Part shown: piece after piece, positions 1 to 11,644 of the stretch | Layout of the letters: every line of letters begins with the position of its first letter | Numbering within the stretch: position 1 is the first letter of the stretch | Assembly: GCA_027627225.1 (NCBI GenBank) | Contig: JAPFQT010000393.1 | Span: 1-64,000, forward strand | Source of the DNA: Congeria kusceri | Taxonomy: Eukaryota > Mollusca > Bivalvia > Myida > Dreissenidae | DNA: 64,000 bases | Direction: 5' to 3' | Made by a program: the position numbers and the translations under genes | The notes under the pieces: generated by a model | The model's input: only the letters and a program-made list of their open reading frames with translations | What the model was told of the DNA's origin: nothing | The model's database searches: none

Positions 1-5
1 TTTAC

Positions 6-437
6 GTGTTAAATGGTAGAATAGGGGATGATTACGGAATAGGAAATTACACTTATATTGGGAGTAGAGGCAGTAGTTTAATCGATTATGTACTAACGAT
101 GTCTGATTGTTTTCAACTGTTTAAAGTTTTTACGGTAGACGACCCCAATGTATTATCGGATCATTGTGCAATATATTTTGAATATGAAAATATTTCAAAC
201 TCAAATATATGTAACAACACAAAAAATAATATGAAACATTTCACTTGGAATAATGAATATAAAAATGACTATATTGACGCACTTAGATGTGAGGAGGTTC
301 AGAATAATATTGCTTCAGTAGTCGATGCGCTTGAACACGGTGATCAAAACGGAGATAGCCTGAAAACTTGTGTAAATGACTTTGTTAAAATTCTTGACAG
401 AGTTGCTGCTCCTTTTTTCAAGAAAAACGTATCGGTA

Positions 438-474
<37 letters not shown>

Positions 475-926
475 GGTATGACGAAAAATGCAGAAATAAA
501 AAGTTGAATTTTAACTATATGTTAAACAAGTTCAGACAATGCAAATCAGAAGAGAATAGAATTGATTTAGTTCATGCCAGAAGTGAATACAAGAAAACAT
601 TAAGAAGATGCAAATTTGAGTATGTTGATAAACAAACAAAACTTTTGATTACTCACCGTTATAAAAATGCAAAAGAATATTGGAAAATGCTGAAACAATC
701 TGCAGGAATATCGGAACCGAACATACCAATGTCTACTTTTGAGCAATATTTTGAGAGTATAAATAACCCAAATGATCACTTTTTTAACCCCAACGAAGAC
801 ATTTTATATTTTAAAGAAAGATTTGTGAACCAAGAATTTCAAATTATGTTTGATGAACTAGAAAGTACAATTAGCCAAGAGGAAATAAATAAAGCAATTA
901 AACAATTAAAATGTGGAAGGACCTGA
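6..926 (+). pseudogene. LINE A, 5' piece: APE endonuclease C-terminus and linker
   Basis: Open frame of about 306 codons, cut by the left window edge. Near its start it shows the end of an exonuclease-endonuclease-phosphatase fold: SRGSSLIDYVL followed by LSDHCAI, whose Ser-Asp-His is the catalytic C-terminal motif of APE-type LINE endonucleases. The rest is the lysine-rich linker that precedes the reverse transcriptase. An (AAT)n stretch adds a poly-Asn run. The frame ends at KQLKCGRT and continues in another frame in the next piece, so a frameshift separates endonuclease from reverse transcriptase. The enzyme would nick target DNA for target-primed reverse transcription. The element is inactive as read, unless the shift is a sequencing error. 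Confidence 0.85.
438..471. repeat. (AAT)n microsatellite inside LINE A
   Basis: About eleven AAT triplets, read as Asn in the LINE A frame. Expansion here keeps the frame because the unit is three bases. Confidence 0.9.
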
Positions 927-2799
927 TAAAATAATTAATGAATTTTTCATTTATGGTTACCATGAGTTCTCAAATTGTTTGAATTCTATTTTCAATAAGG
1001 TTTTCTCACTTGGAATTTTTCCAGAATCATGGTCTGAAGGCTTTATAGTACCTTTACACAAAAAGGGGAGTATCAATAATTGTAACAACTACAGGGGGAT
1101 TACACTTTTGAGCTCAATGGGAAAACTTTTTACTAGAATTCTCAGTAATCTTATTGACTCATGGGCGGAACATTATTTTGTTTATGTTGAAGCTCAAGCT
1201 GGGTTTAGAAAAAATATGAGTACCACTGACAACATCTTTGTTGTACATGGTCTTATTACGCATATGATTAATAATAGAAAACAGTTATATTGGGGTTTTG
1301 TAGATTTTAGTAAGGCTTTTGACTATGTGGTCAGGCCAAACTTATGGTCGAAACTTATTCGTCTAGGTGTGCGAGGAAAAATGCTAAACGTCATAAAAAG
1401 TATGTATAACTCGATTAAATCTAGAATTAAACTTAACAACACGATAGGCAATGATTTCAGTTGTTTGTTAGGGGTAAGACAAGGGGAATGTTTATCACCA
1501 CTGTTGTTTTCCCTTTTCCTTAATGATTTAGAAGAAACGCTAATGTTAAATGGGTACGAAGGTGTTGAATCATACATGTTTCAAATATTTATACTATTAT
1601 ATGCTGATGACATTGTATTATTTGCTGACAACCCGCAAAGCCTACAACGTGGTTTTGATATTCTCTATAATTATTGTCAATCGTGGAAATTAAAGGTTAA
1701 TGTTAATAAAACAAAGGTAATTGTATTTCGAAAATCCGGAACACTGCCAAGAAACATAAAATTTACATATAATAATGAAGTCATTGAAATAGTTAGTAAT
1801 ATGTCTTATTTGGGGATTGTTCTCACCTCTGGGGGATCTTTTAATCAAACGCAAATAACACTGGCAGTCCAAGCACGAAAAGCTATGTTTAAGCTTAATA
1901 AATATTTATATAACTTTACAAACGTAAGTATTAAACACAGATTAGAACTATTTGACAAACTTGTACATCCTATTTTAAATTATGGGTGCGAAGTCTGGGG
2001 CTTCCATAATGCTAAAAATATTGAATGTGTTCACACACAATACTGTAAAAACATATTAGGTGTAAAGAAAGCAACTCAAAATGATTTTATTTACGGAGAG
2101 TTAGGGCGTCATTCATTACTTGTCGATAGACATTTTAAAATTGTAAAATACTGGTTCAAGATCGTCGAAAGTAAAGAAAATAAATTAATAAAAATTATAT
2201 ACAACATGATGAAACATGACTTTGAATCGACACCTACTAAGAAAAACTGGGTTAGTTTATTGCATCAGTTATTGTCAACTTTAGGCTTTTACGAGGTCTG
2301 GATAACACAAGGTGTTGGTCAAAAAGAAATCTTTCTATCATTACTAAAGCAAAGAACCAACGATTGTTTTTACCAAGACATGAATGACAGACTAACATTA
2401 TCCTCTAGAGCTCTCTTATATAGGGAAATTAACATAAATAATGATTTTAAATGTTACCTTAATATTGTTAGAAATGAACAATATCGCATTGCTTTATGTA
2501 AACTCAGAGTCTCCTCTCATCGCCTTTTGGTTGAATCTGGCCGATGGCATAAGCCTACTTCTATTCCATATAATGATAGAAAATGCATACACTGTCAAAA
2601 AATCGATGACGAATTTCACTTTGTTATGGAATGCTCTATTTTAACAGAACTCAGAAAGAAATATATTAATAGGTATTATTGGATAAGACCTAACATGCCA
2701 AAATTCATCACACTTTTGAAATCAGAAAATGTAACTACATTGACAAAATTAGCCTGCTATACATATCTCGGCTTTAAAGCTAAAGAGCAAACATTATAA
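913..2799 (+). pseudogene. LINE A, reverse transcriptase and C-terminal region
   Basis: Frame of 628 codons that continues LINE A after a frameshift, overlapping the upstream piece by 14 bases. It begins with GPDKI..EF, the usual N-terminal RT block. RT motifs follow in order: NYRGITLLSSMGKLF, FVDFSKAFD (first catalytic Asp), GVRQGECLSPLLFSLFLNDL, and YADDIVLFAD (catalytic Asp pair). The thumb block KTKVIVF, the SYLGI motif and a C-terminal Cys-Cys-His-Cys cluster (CIHCQ...FHFVMEC) complete it. This is a non-LTR retrotransposon protein of the Jockey/CR1/I-like group; I cannot fix the clade. No ORF1 is visible because the 5' part lies outside the window. From the RT start to the stop the frame is intact, so degeneration is recent or limited to the single shift. 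Confidence 0.9.
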
Positions 2800-4050
2800 C
2801 TGTTTTACAACATTCTTTTAAAATCGATAGTTATACCCACTATGTTGCGGTCGTTTTTTATGACCGGGGGATTTGTTTATAAATTGTATTATTGTGTACG
2901 GCAATTGTATATATTAAAGGCTTAACTCTATAAAACATTGTTTATATGTGTGTTTCAAACACCTTATGGCTTTATAACTGATTTTAACGTGTGTTGGCAT
3001 ACTATGACCTGCATACACTTTTCATGTACTTATTTATTACGTTTGCTATTTTTATTGACTAATTTTACAATTTATTTCGACTCATAGTACATTTCAGACT
3101 AAACGACAAAGTCTAATTTGGTATAATTATAACCGCGAAAGCCCTATATTTCTTTTTGATAGGGTGTATGGTTCGGTAGACTTTGGCCGTAAAACACTAT
3201 GACAAGATAAAACACAATAAGCCACAATAATATGTGCAAAATCTCTATATTTCGTCTCGATAGGGCGCATATTTCGAGTACTACTTACTATTTGGTACAG
3301 ATATATTATATAAATGATTATTGTTGTGACTAAACTTCATTTGAGTTTCTTAATTATGAATATACATGTTGTTCAATGACACATATATATATACGCATGA
3401 AAAGATACATATTGCGTGTTGCATCTTAAAGTTTGTATTTTAGTGTTTGCCTGATAAAATACATATTTAACATGTTGGTATGTTTTATACTATATATCTT
3501 TATTATACTCGAATATATGTTTAAAATCCTTTTCTCTCATTAAGACTATAAATTATAATTCCTGTTTTTCATGGTCTCATTAGACTATACATCGTAATTA
3601 ACATTTGGTGTGAAAGATCAATATATTTTAAATTATTTTAACACCACAAACTTATAATTATAGGAATGATATTATTATTAATTTACTTAAATAAAACTTT
3701 CTAAATAAAGATTCTTCTCCACAAGAACGTATGCTCATGAATGTTATGTAAATATATGTATATAGTTTATCATGTCAAGCATGTAAATATGTTGTCCTCA
3801 TGTGCCACATTTGGCGTATTGGATCTGAATAAATAATGTCTATGTCTATCATTATATTGCGATGTAAAAATATTTGTTTTACAAAGTGCATATTGTCGCA
3901 TTGGAGTTGTGCAGTTACGTGCTTCATTTTGTAAGCAGAAATCTTTCCCTGTCAATTGTTTTTATGAAAGAACTGAATGAAATTTATTTGGACATTGACT
4001 GATTTGAAAGTTTGAAATTTTGCTGTGATGTTCTCAAAGGACATCGTTAG
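2800..4050. other. Noncoding stretch after LINE A, probably partly its 3' UTR
   Basis: No gene is supported. A phrase of about 40 bp, CTATATTTC...GATAGGG...TTCG, occurs twice, near 3133-3175 and 3239-3277. No poly(A) tail or target duplication was found that would fix the LINE 3' end. Confidence 0.4.
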
Positions 4051-4052
4051 TT

Positions 4053-4580
4053 AACTTGTGTGCGTGTTCGCATGTGAACAGATCCGTGTTCGCTTATGGA
4101 TGTGTGCGTGTTCGCCCGTAAACCTGTGCCTGTTCGCCTATGAACATGTGCGTGTTCGCGTGTTAACGTGTGCGTGTTCGCCTATTAACGTGTGCGTGTT
4201 CGCCTTAAACGTGTGCGTGTTCGTGTGTGAACGTGTTCGTGTGAACGTACGCATGTGAACGTGTGCGTGTTCGGGTGTTAACGTGTGCGTGTTATCGTAT
4301 GAACGTGTGCTTGTTCGCCTATAAACATGTGTATGTTCGCCTATGAAGGTGGGCGTGTTCGCCTATGAACGTTCGCGTGTTCGCATATGAACATGCACGT
4401 GTTCGCCTATTAACGTGCGCGTGTTGGCCTATGAAGGTGTGCGTGTTTGCCTCTGAAGGTGTACATGTTCACCTATGAAGGTGTGCGCGTTCGCGTGTGC
4501 GTGCCGGCCTATGAACGTGTTGTGTTCGCCTGTAAACGTGTGCGTGTTCGCCTGTGAAAGTGTGCGTGTCTGCCTATAAA
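4053..4580. repeat. 22-bp minisatellite
   Basis: About 24 diverged copies of a unit like GTGTGCGTGTTCGCCTATGA (plus AC). Open frames over it in both strands follow from the repeat and are not genes. Confidence 0.9.
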
Positions 4581-4789
4581 CACGATTTTCAACTAATTCC
4601 TTGTGAAGTGAACTTGGAAGGCATATTTGTAACGTATACATCGTAATATTTGGTTTTTCACCACGGGAGATATAATAATGAAGCAGACAGAATAACATCA
4701 GAATTTGTTTCTCTGACTTTAGAAATATGTTTTAACATGTTTTGCTGCACATTACAACCACATTATATATATATAAGAAATAATTGTCG

Positions 4790-5095
4790 ATTTATCGTTG
4801 TTTGTCGGCCAATAAACAACGATTTGGAGTTCTGATGCGTAGGAATTAAATGCGTTAGCCCGAGTTGTTTAATAGCCACGCATCTGAACGACAAAGAATT
4901 GTTAATTGGTCGATAAACAACGATAATGCGAAAATTCTTTCGATTTTAACATGATTTAACATATATTATTGCAATTGTAATTGGAACTACTTTTTACTAT
5001 GCTCCGCTCAGAATCGGGACTTCTTTTTGCATTGTTTATTGGTAGTTTAACAACGATAATTTTGTTCTTTGTCTGTAGAAAAATTAGCGAGAATC
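4790..5095. mobile_element. Inverted-repeat dispersed element, family M, copy 1
   Basis: Contains the hairpin ATCGTTGTTT...AATAAACAACGAT, then a stretch ending AACGATAATTTTGTTCTTTG. The same roughly 290-bp sequence recurs at 14558-14835. Its right half recurs inverted at 6838-6998, and a palindromic version lies at 17340-17572. This is typical of a non-autonomous foldback or MITE-like element. No transposase is visible. Confidence 0.7.
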
Positions 5096-5512
5096 TTGTT
5101 AGAATTTACATTAAGTACTAGTTGAATTTTATTTCCGTAGTATAATTAATTTTAAAGATATAACACAAATATTAACCATGTATACAATTATTTATTCGCC
5201 GCAAAAGTTCGTAGCAAAACCTTGACTAGTTCTATGGAATTGTGTGGAGTTATTGTGCTGGTGGGCTGTGTGAGGTGGTTTGGTGTAACTTAAATAGACA
5301 TTTCATGGTAATCGTTTAGTGCAAGAAATTCCTGCCTTGGCGGTTATAGGCAGTTAAATATTTTCGTGACCACGTACAATTGTACTTTTCTTTTTAACGC
5401 GGTAAAGTGATTGTGAACCCAGTTGCATAGGTTAACGATAATAGATATACAGAAAATAAAACAAACAACGACACATATTTATTATAACAAACGATGGCTT
5501 ATGTTTAGTTCT

Positions 5513-6510
5513 GGCGCAGTGCCTCAATCCGCCACATTTGGGGGATATTTTTACGATATTTCAAAAGTTGTTTACCGATTAACATAATAAAAAATTCACA
5601 TAAATCAAATTAGGTTTAATGTGCATTTACTGGCGTGTTACGGTTACATTTCAAATACTTGGCAAATGAAAAATATCTATTCAAATTGAAGGCCTAAACA
5701 GTGTAAAAAAAAAAGAGCATCGGAGTGCCTAAATCCGCCACCACTCTTTAAAATGTTCAAATTGCTCGAAATAATATTCTTTTATGAATTCTGTTTTCAA
5801 AACAACTTCTTTTGACTTCTATTGACAAAACTTCCACTTTTAATTCTTTAAGATTCTTTTTCTAGTGTTTAAAATAAACACGGTGATCCGAAGTTGCTTG
5901 GCGAAAATCGTAGATCAGGAGCCGTGACATTCTTATTCCACATTTGGCTATTGTTCTTATTTAATTTTTTATATTAAGCGGCTCGTTGTGTGTTGTTAAT
6001 ACAATGTTTCAATTTCTTCAAATACTCATTTGTATTTTAAAAAATAGCTCTGAAACTGATCGAGGCCCTGCGTGCACGTGGAACAAATAATTAGGGTTTT
6101 GAGTACCGAGACATTTGCGCTCTTAATATGCAGTTCTTTCCGCATTTTATTGTATGTAATGCTAATGAATAATGGTTATTTTTATGCTGCACATGCTCCC
6201 ATAGACATAATATTAAAACACGATAATTTATTTTTATCATGGACACCATGCGGGGCTTCAAAATTGCGCACGCGCAGTATGAAATAGATTCCAAGTATGC
6301 CGCTTGTTTGCATTTAGGAGTTATGTACAAAATAATTGGATAAAATATTCATTTATGCACAAATCAATATGAAAACTCGTCAGCGTTGTTAGGGGAAAGC
6401 ATATGATTGATTGAGATAAAAAAAATAGAAATTGCCGGTAAAAAAAAAAAAACGCTTATTCGGATGGGGTGGCGGATTTAAGCAAGTGGCGGATTTAGGC
6501 ACTGCGCAGT
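5513..6510. mobile_element. Nested element of about 1 kb with terminal inverted repeats
   Basis: Starts with GCGCAGTGCCTCAATCCGCC and ends with the inverse, GGCGGATTTAGGCACTGCGC. The terminal phrase also recurs internally near 5721-5748 and 6470-6490. It sits between inverted copies of family M. No coding frame is convincing inside, so it is non-autonomous. Target duplications could not be assigned. Confidence 0.65.
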
Positions 6511-6837
6511 ATATTTACAACTAGCAATTACTTATAGTTTTCAACGAAACGAACGACTTTTTCCTCGCGGTTTATTTTAAAAGATATCATTTGAAAACGT
6601 CTGATGTCGGAATGATGACCACATCGTACTTGCAAATGAATTGACCAAGAACTTAAGCTGTATGTTTTAACAACTCATGAACTAGATGGTTTGCGAACGA
6701 TTGTGTTAAAATGTTTGTCTTCGACTACATCATGTAAAACATTTGCACTTTTATGAAGTGACAAGTGTATTATTTACTGATAATTTATTATGGAATCGTA
6801 TGTCTTATTAAATCTAACATGATACTCGTTGATTTTT

Positions 6838-6998
6838 CTATCGACAAAGAACAAAATTATCGTTGTTCAATTACCCAATAAACAACGCAAAAAGTAGCAA
6901 AAAGTAGCCCCGATTCTGAGCGCAGCAAAGTAAAAATGTAGTTCTCATTACAGTTGCAAAAATATTTGTCAGATCATGTTAGAATCGATGTAATTTTC
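6838..6998. mobile_element. Family M, inverted partial copy
   Basis: Reverse complement of the right half of the 4790-5095 element, from CAAAGAACAAAATTATCGTT to a TAGAATCGATGTAATTTTCG stretch. A short local duplication, AAAAAGTAGC twice, lies inside. Together the two copies form about 150-bp inverted repeats around 5.1-6.8 kb. Confidence 0.65.
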
Positions 6999-7147
6999 GT
7001 TTTAATGTTGTTGTTCACGTTTATAAATCGAACAATAGTTATTAAATGAACGAGTATGTTTAACTTCGACGTACGTAAATAGTGAATACAAAAAGGAGAA
7101 TATCACATGACACAGCAATATATGAGCAGTTTTCCCTGAGGAGCTTT

Positions 7148-7352
7148 GTGGATATGACCCCAGGCCCGTATTCATCAAACTGCTCTGTAAACACACAAGT
7201 ACATGTTTTAAGATCGTAAACTTCCCAGTTTTTTTATCTATGCCAGTTCAAATAAACGATTTTATATTTACAAAAACGCTATATCTGATCATTGCACTTA
7301 AGTATATCTTAAGTTAAGATATTTCTAAGGAGCTTTATTAATACCGCTCCAG
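7148..7352. mobile_element. MITE-like element with imperfect inverted ends
   Basis: Begins with GGCCCGTATTCATCAAAC and ends with an imperfect inverse, GCTTTATTAATACCGCTCC. Short elements starting with this phrase are common in bivalve DNA as I remember it. No coding content. Confidence 0.4.
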
Positions 7353-7382
7353 CTTTTCGATGTTGAACAGATTATAATTTAT

Positions 7383-7498
7383 GAACTACGCGTGTCACGG
7401 TTTCCTCGTGCATTGTCAGTTGTCTGTCTGTGCCGGAACCTGACGCTGTATGTACATGTACACCGTGCACGAGGATATCGTGAATGTCATGGTAGTTC
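7383..7498. repeat. Foldback hairpin, copy 1
   Basis: The left arm TCACGGTTTCCTCGTGCA (7395-7412) pairs with the right arm TGCACGAGGATATCGTGA (7466-7483). Pairing continues imperfectly outward to GAACTAC/GTAGTTC. A second hairpin with nearly the same arms and a different loop lies at 29155-29225. Confidence 0.7.
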
Positions 7499-8411
7499 TA
7501 TTAATAGATGTCACGTCACAGACGCAGGCCTATATTCAAAAAGGGATCGCTAGGAAACTGTCTCTACACACACGGTTTTAAGTTGCTGCCGGTAAATATT
7601 CACCGAACCAACAAACAAACTCATGAAAAAAGTACTTGCCAAAATATCACGGTTACGTTAGATATGTACACACATGAATACATGTGGTTATTGTAATATC
7701 GTTCTACCAGTTAATCCCAGTAGATTCATTAAACAACTTAGACAACAAACAGATGATTTCAGTCAAATCTATTTTAACGTTAAAATTGTTGACATTCAAA
7801 CTTAGTGAAGTAGTATTTTTGGTTCAGTATAGTCCAAAAATCGTAAATGGACATCAAACTTATTTATCAAACGAACATGACCAGCAGTTTTCAGGGTTTT
7901 TACTCTCCGCTTCCAGTGATATTCGCTGTTGGCATCAAAACACCGTGCCACTTGTGTCATATTGTTGTGCGATTTGTATTAAGAACCATTTTACTTCTGT
8001 AATATGTTTTGTAACATGGTGACCAAATGCAATAGAGCTGTCTGTACGTCCAAACGCTGATCTAGAAAACCAGATTCCACATAAGTAGTTATGGCTGCAT
8101 GGTGGCGTTTCGGTCGTATAGGTGTATAATGTGTTGATTACAAAAGCTGACACAAATGCACTTTCAACATTGCTGTTGTTGCTGATGTTCTAAACTGTTT
8201 GATAAATGTGACTTATCTTCCAGAACCTGTATGACTGAATAGCGCAAAAGGTTTTCAGTGTTCGGAAAGGGCCTCGTATTTATTATTATTTACGTTTTTA
8301 TTATATAAATATAACCAATATTATATTAGACACGTATTTAAAATAGTTACATACAAAAATGTTCATGCAATTTCATCAAGTAATAATGAAATTGATGATT
8401 TTACAGACCCG

Positions 8412-8624
8412 ATGATAGACAGTTACGGACAGGGCCGAACAAGACGGAAAGAGCTAGTCGGTCATTTTCGTAAGAAACGAAAATGGCCCCTTTCCGCGGA
8501 AAGGGCTTTTAGTGTAGCGAAAGGGTCGGGTGTGTTATACACTACGGAAAGGGCTATAGTCGGTTATTGTCGTAGGAAACGGAAAGGGCATATTAGAACA
8601 GCTAAAACGGTTTCCAACGTATAG
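8412..8624. repeat. Short GC-richer stretch of degenerate repeats with an 18-bp palindrome
   Basis: The phrase CGGAAAGGGC or close variants occurs about five times, and GTCGGTCATTTTCGTAAGAAAC repeats imperfectly 90 bp later. CCCTTTCCGCGGAAAGGG at 8488-8505 is a perfect palindrome. A 70-codon open frame crosses it but resembles nothing I know. Confidence 0.45.
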
Positions 8625-9189
8625 AAAAGACATTTATTCAGGTGTAAACTACACCTGCAAGTTTAGTGAAATATATTAATGGTCGTTTAATTAATTAATT
8701 AATGCCCCTATACAAAATGAAACATTTTTATTCCAATAAATTAAACAACTCAAAATACACGGTAATATAATTGGCCATTATGAATCATCATGAGAATTCT
8801 AATGTCTGATTAACCTGAAGACAAATAACTGACATCACTTATATTTTAAGCCGCTGTCTTTGGGATCTAATTCAATACATCGTTATTTTAGTAATAGTTC
8901 TTATGAACGTTTATGGTGTTTATTTGTCAGAAATATGTTTCGTATTTACGAAAGGCAGTGTTCAAAAGCGCTTGGTACGAACGGAATGCTATAATGTACA
9001 TGCTGGTTTACTCCAGAGTCATCACCAGTTATCGCATACAGAAAATAGACAATAGCGAGTTGCCAAATGTTAATAATTCACAGAGCTCAATGCATAGTTT
9101 TTCTATTTTGTTCGGTAACATGTCCATTAGAAACACTTCCTGCAAAGTTTTATTTTTATTAACATGGACTGCTCCTTTAAAGGGACTTT

Positions 9190-9587
9190 TTAGCTCGACT
9201 ATTCGAAGAACTCTGTTTTGTAATTTGACAAAGTTATGCCCTTTTTTCACATAGATTTTTCTGGTTAAAGTTTATATTCAAAAGTTTTGTAACTTCAAAA
9301 CTACATAAGTTATTCACTTGAAACTTGGCACTAACCTTTGTCATCAAATGTAGTTGAAATACGGCAATATTACCCATAACTCTGTTTTGTATTTTGGCAG
9401 AGTTAGCCCACTTTTTACATAGACTTTGTGGTTAAAGTTTTTGTTCCAAAAATTTAGAAACTATACAAGGCTTCACTTAAATGTTTTGTATTTTAACAAA
9501 TGTATGCCCCTTCCACTCTCCAAACTATGTACCAACTGTAATACTTCGAATAGTCGAGCGTGCTGTCCTCTGGCAGCTCTTGTTTGA
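9190..9587 (+). mobile_element. Helentron-like non-autonomous element, family F2 (short copy)
   Basis: Starts TTTTTAGCTCGACTATTCG and ends with the inverse phrase CGAATAGTCGAGCG, then a small hairpin and CAGCTCTTGTTT. The interior holds about two units with the motif CACTTGAAACTTGG. A longer copy with the same ends lies at 27029-28540. See the finding on shared termini. Confidence 0.65.
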
Positions 9588-9678
9588 AGTATGCCATTAA
9601 ATGTCTTAACTTTACAGATTTAAGCATCGGAACTAAAAAGCTCAAGTAAGTATTTAGAAAAAAAAATAATAAAAAAAT

Positions 9679-9732
9679 TGGTCGCACCGGGATTTGAACC
9701 CGGGACCGCCTTAACCACTCGGCCATGCTGGC
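9679..9732 (-). pseudogene. tRNA-Ser/Leu-like relic lacking anticodon and variable arms
   Basis: On the minus strand a perfect D-arm region (GGCCGAGTGGTTAAGGCG) runs straight into a perfect T-arm (CCGGGTTCAAATCCCGG). The anticodon and variable arms are absent, leaving about 54 nt. A- and B-box promoter elements are intact and a T-run terminator follows. Only about 4 of 7 acceptor pairs form. It cannot be a normal tRNA; a deleted pseudogene or SINE head is likely. Confidence 0.75.
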
Positions 9733-10079
9733 TTCTATATTTCTCTCTGCACTATTTTCTTAACAGTTGCAAAGAAAACAACAGAAACACTCCAAATTGT
9801 TCCATCGTTTAGCCTTAGAAACGCTTTATAATTTTATCAATTTTAAGTGATGATTAGTCATAAGACTGTTTTTACATTATATTTCTAGGTCTGTAGTGTT
9901 ATTTTGCTCCCTTGTAACCACTGTTCTTTTATTTTTGGAATCGGTGACAAAAAAGTTGAAACATAGTCAGTTCGTCAATCTGTGAACAGGTCCCTTTAAA
10001 ACCCGGGCGCGATCGTCAAAAACTAGTAAATAAAATAAAAATTGGCATTAAAGCAAATTCGTGGCGGGCCATAAAATAT

Positions 10080-10600
10080 GTTGCGGCGCTGTCTGAGAAA
10101 CAAATCATTCACTTTTTTTTACCCTTATACGTAAAAGATTTATAAACAATTGTGTTTTGGTTTTGCATCAAAATTACGTATGTTGTTCTAGTAAAATGAT
10201 TTAAATGCAATATTTGTTTTTGTTTTATAAGCTGAAAGCCTGATAACTTGACAAATGTCTGCACAGTTCTAATTAACGCTTCATAAAATAGGAAGTTAAT
10301 TCGAACACCAATATAATTTGCTAAAGCATTATTTATTTTTTACAAAATGTCCAGAGGTGCATTCAAAATATCTAACATATCTAATTCCGCTTTCATACAT
10401 AGTTTTATTATATACTATTCAAACCCATTTTTAAAATGTGGCTATAAAATAAAGGCATATCAAGTATATCTTCACACTTGAAAAAAACACTTGCTTCTAA
10501 ATATACTCAACATACATGTAACTTGTAAGTACATCTCTCCAAAAACAATTTTTTTCACAATTTGGGAATAAATAACTACGATTACATCATTTTTTTTCAA
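10080..10600 (-). pseudogene. Degenerate fragment of the L1/Tx1-like LINE C-terminus
   Basis: The sequence parallels 18600-19010, which encodes the C-terminal region of the minus-strand LINE. Shared phrases include TTTTGGTTTTGCATCAA, CTTCATAAAATAG and ATAAAATAAAGGCATAT in the same order. It has many substitutions and stops, so this is a much older copy. The flanks 9.75-10.08 and 10.6-11.14 kb show nothing I can assign. Confidence 0.7.
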
Positions 10601-11144
10601 GTAATCAAGTAGAGATATTAAAACATCCTAATTAATATTTTATATGAAGAGATTTAACTGCAATAAACCTTGTTGATATTTCTCCTTCGCAATTCATGAC
10701 AACAGCTGTTTCCCTTTTGTTATATCGATCTTATGACCAAATAGATAGTGTAAACTGTATGCAATATTTACCAATATACACTCAGCTGAAGTTAAATAGT
10801 GCTCCTCGTATTCTATAACAGTTTTATAGTTTTCGCAGCGAACAACGCAATAAAAATTCATTGAATTAAGATATATTTTTACGAAAATAAATTAATTTGG
10901 TTCGCCGAATTTTTGCTCAGAAATCTTTACGATGATTTTTAATTGAAGACGACATAGAAAAAAAGATTAATATACAAGCGAGACACAAACTAATATTTTA
11001 GAAGTTTCGAAAAAAAAATTAGAATATGGTCCTTGGTTTACTTTAATTAAAGTTTGAAACCGTGTTGTGCTGGAGCCAGGGACGTGCCTATACATACGCG
11101 AGCGCATTCACTTTGAAAATATATCTAGTTGAAACCTTTTTAGT

Positions 11145-11345
11145 TTAGCTTGATTGTGTCGAACGACATATGCTTACCCAAGTTACAGAGACACTCGAGC
11201 CCGTTTCCTGGTGAGAATTAGTACTTTAAAAAGCCTCTCTGAGGTGTCTTCAGAGAAAGATCCTCCGCACGCTCTCCGAGTAGGGATCGAACTCACGACC
11301 TCCCGATCGCAAGGCGGATTCCATATCCATAACACCGCAGCTATC
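11145..11345 (-). mobile_element. tRNA-derived SINE
   Basis: Read on the minus strand it starts with a tRNA-like head (GCCTTGCGATCGGGAGGTCG, then GTTCGATCCCTACTCGG, which holds the B box). A non-tRNA body follows, including CGGGCTCGAGTGTCTCTG and AACTTGGGTAAGC. Head plus body is the SINE layout. A short open frame across it is incidental. Confidence 0.7.
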
Positions 11346-11644
11346 TTAACACTTAAAACTTATTTTTGAAAAACAAACAAACAACAATATCTCAAATAAA
11401 AAACCGGTTGGTATAGACACAATTTTAATTATACCTTTGCCGTTTTAGAAATACCACGCATGTCGCAGTTCAAGGCGACAAAATGTCCCGTTCTATCGCC
11501 GTTCCCCTCTAGCACAAATGCGTATGCCAGATTCAACCTCAGATACGCCCTTGATGGCGGCTTGCATGTTGAACTGTTATGAGATTAAAGCAAAACGATG
11601 ATTTTGTAAATGCTCATTGATAAGTCTTAAGTGAACATGTTGTT

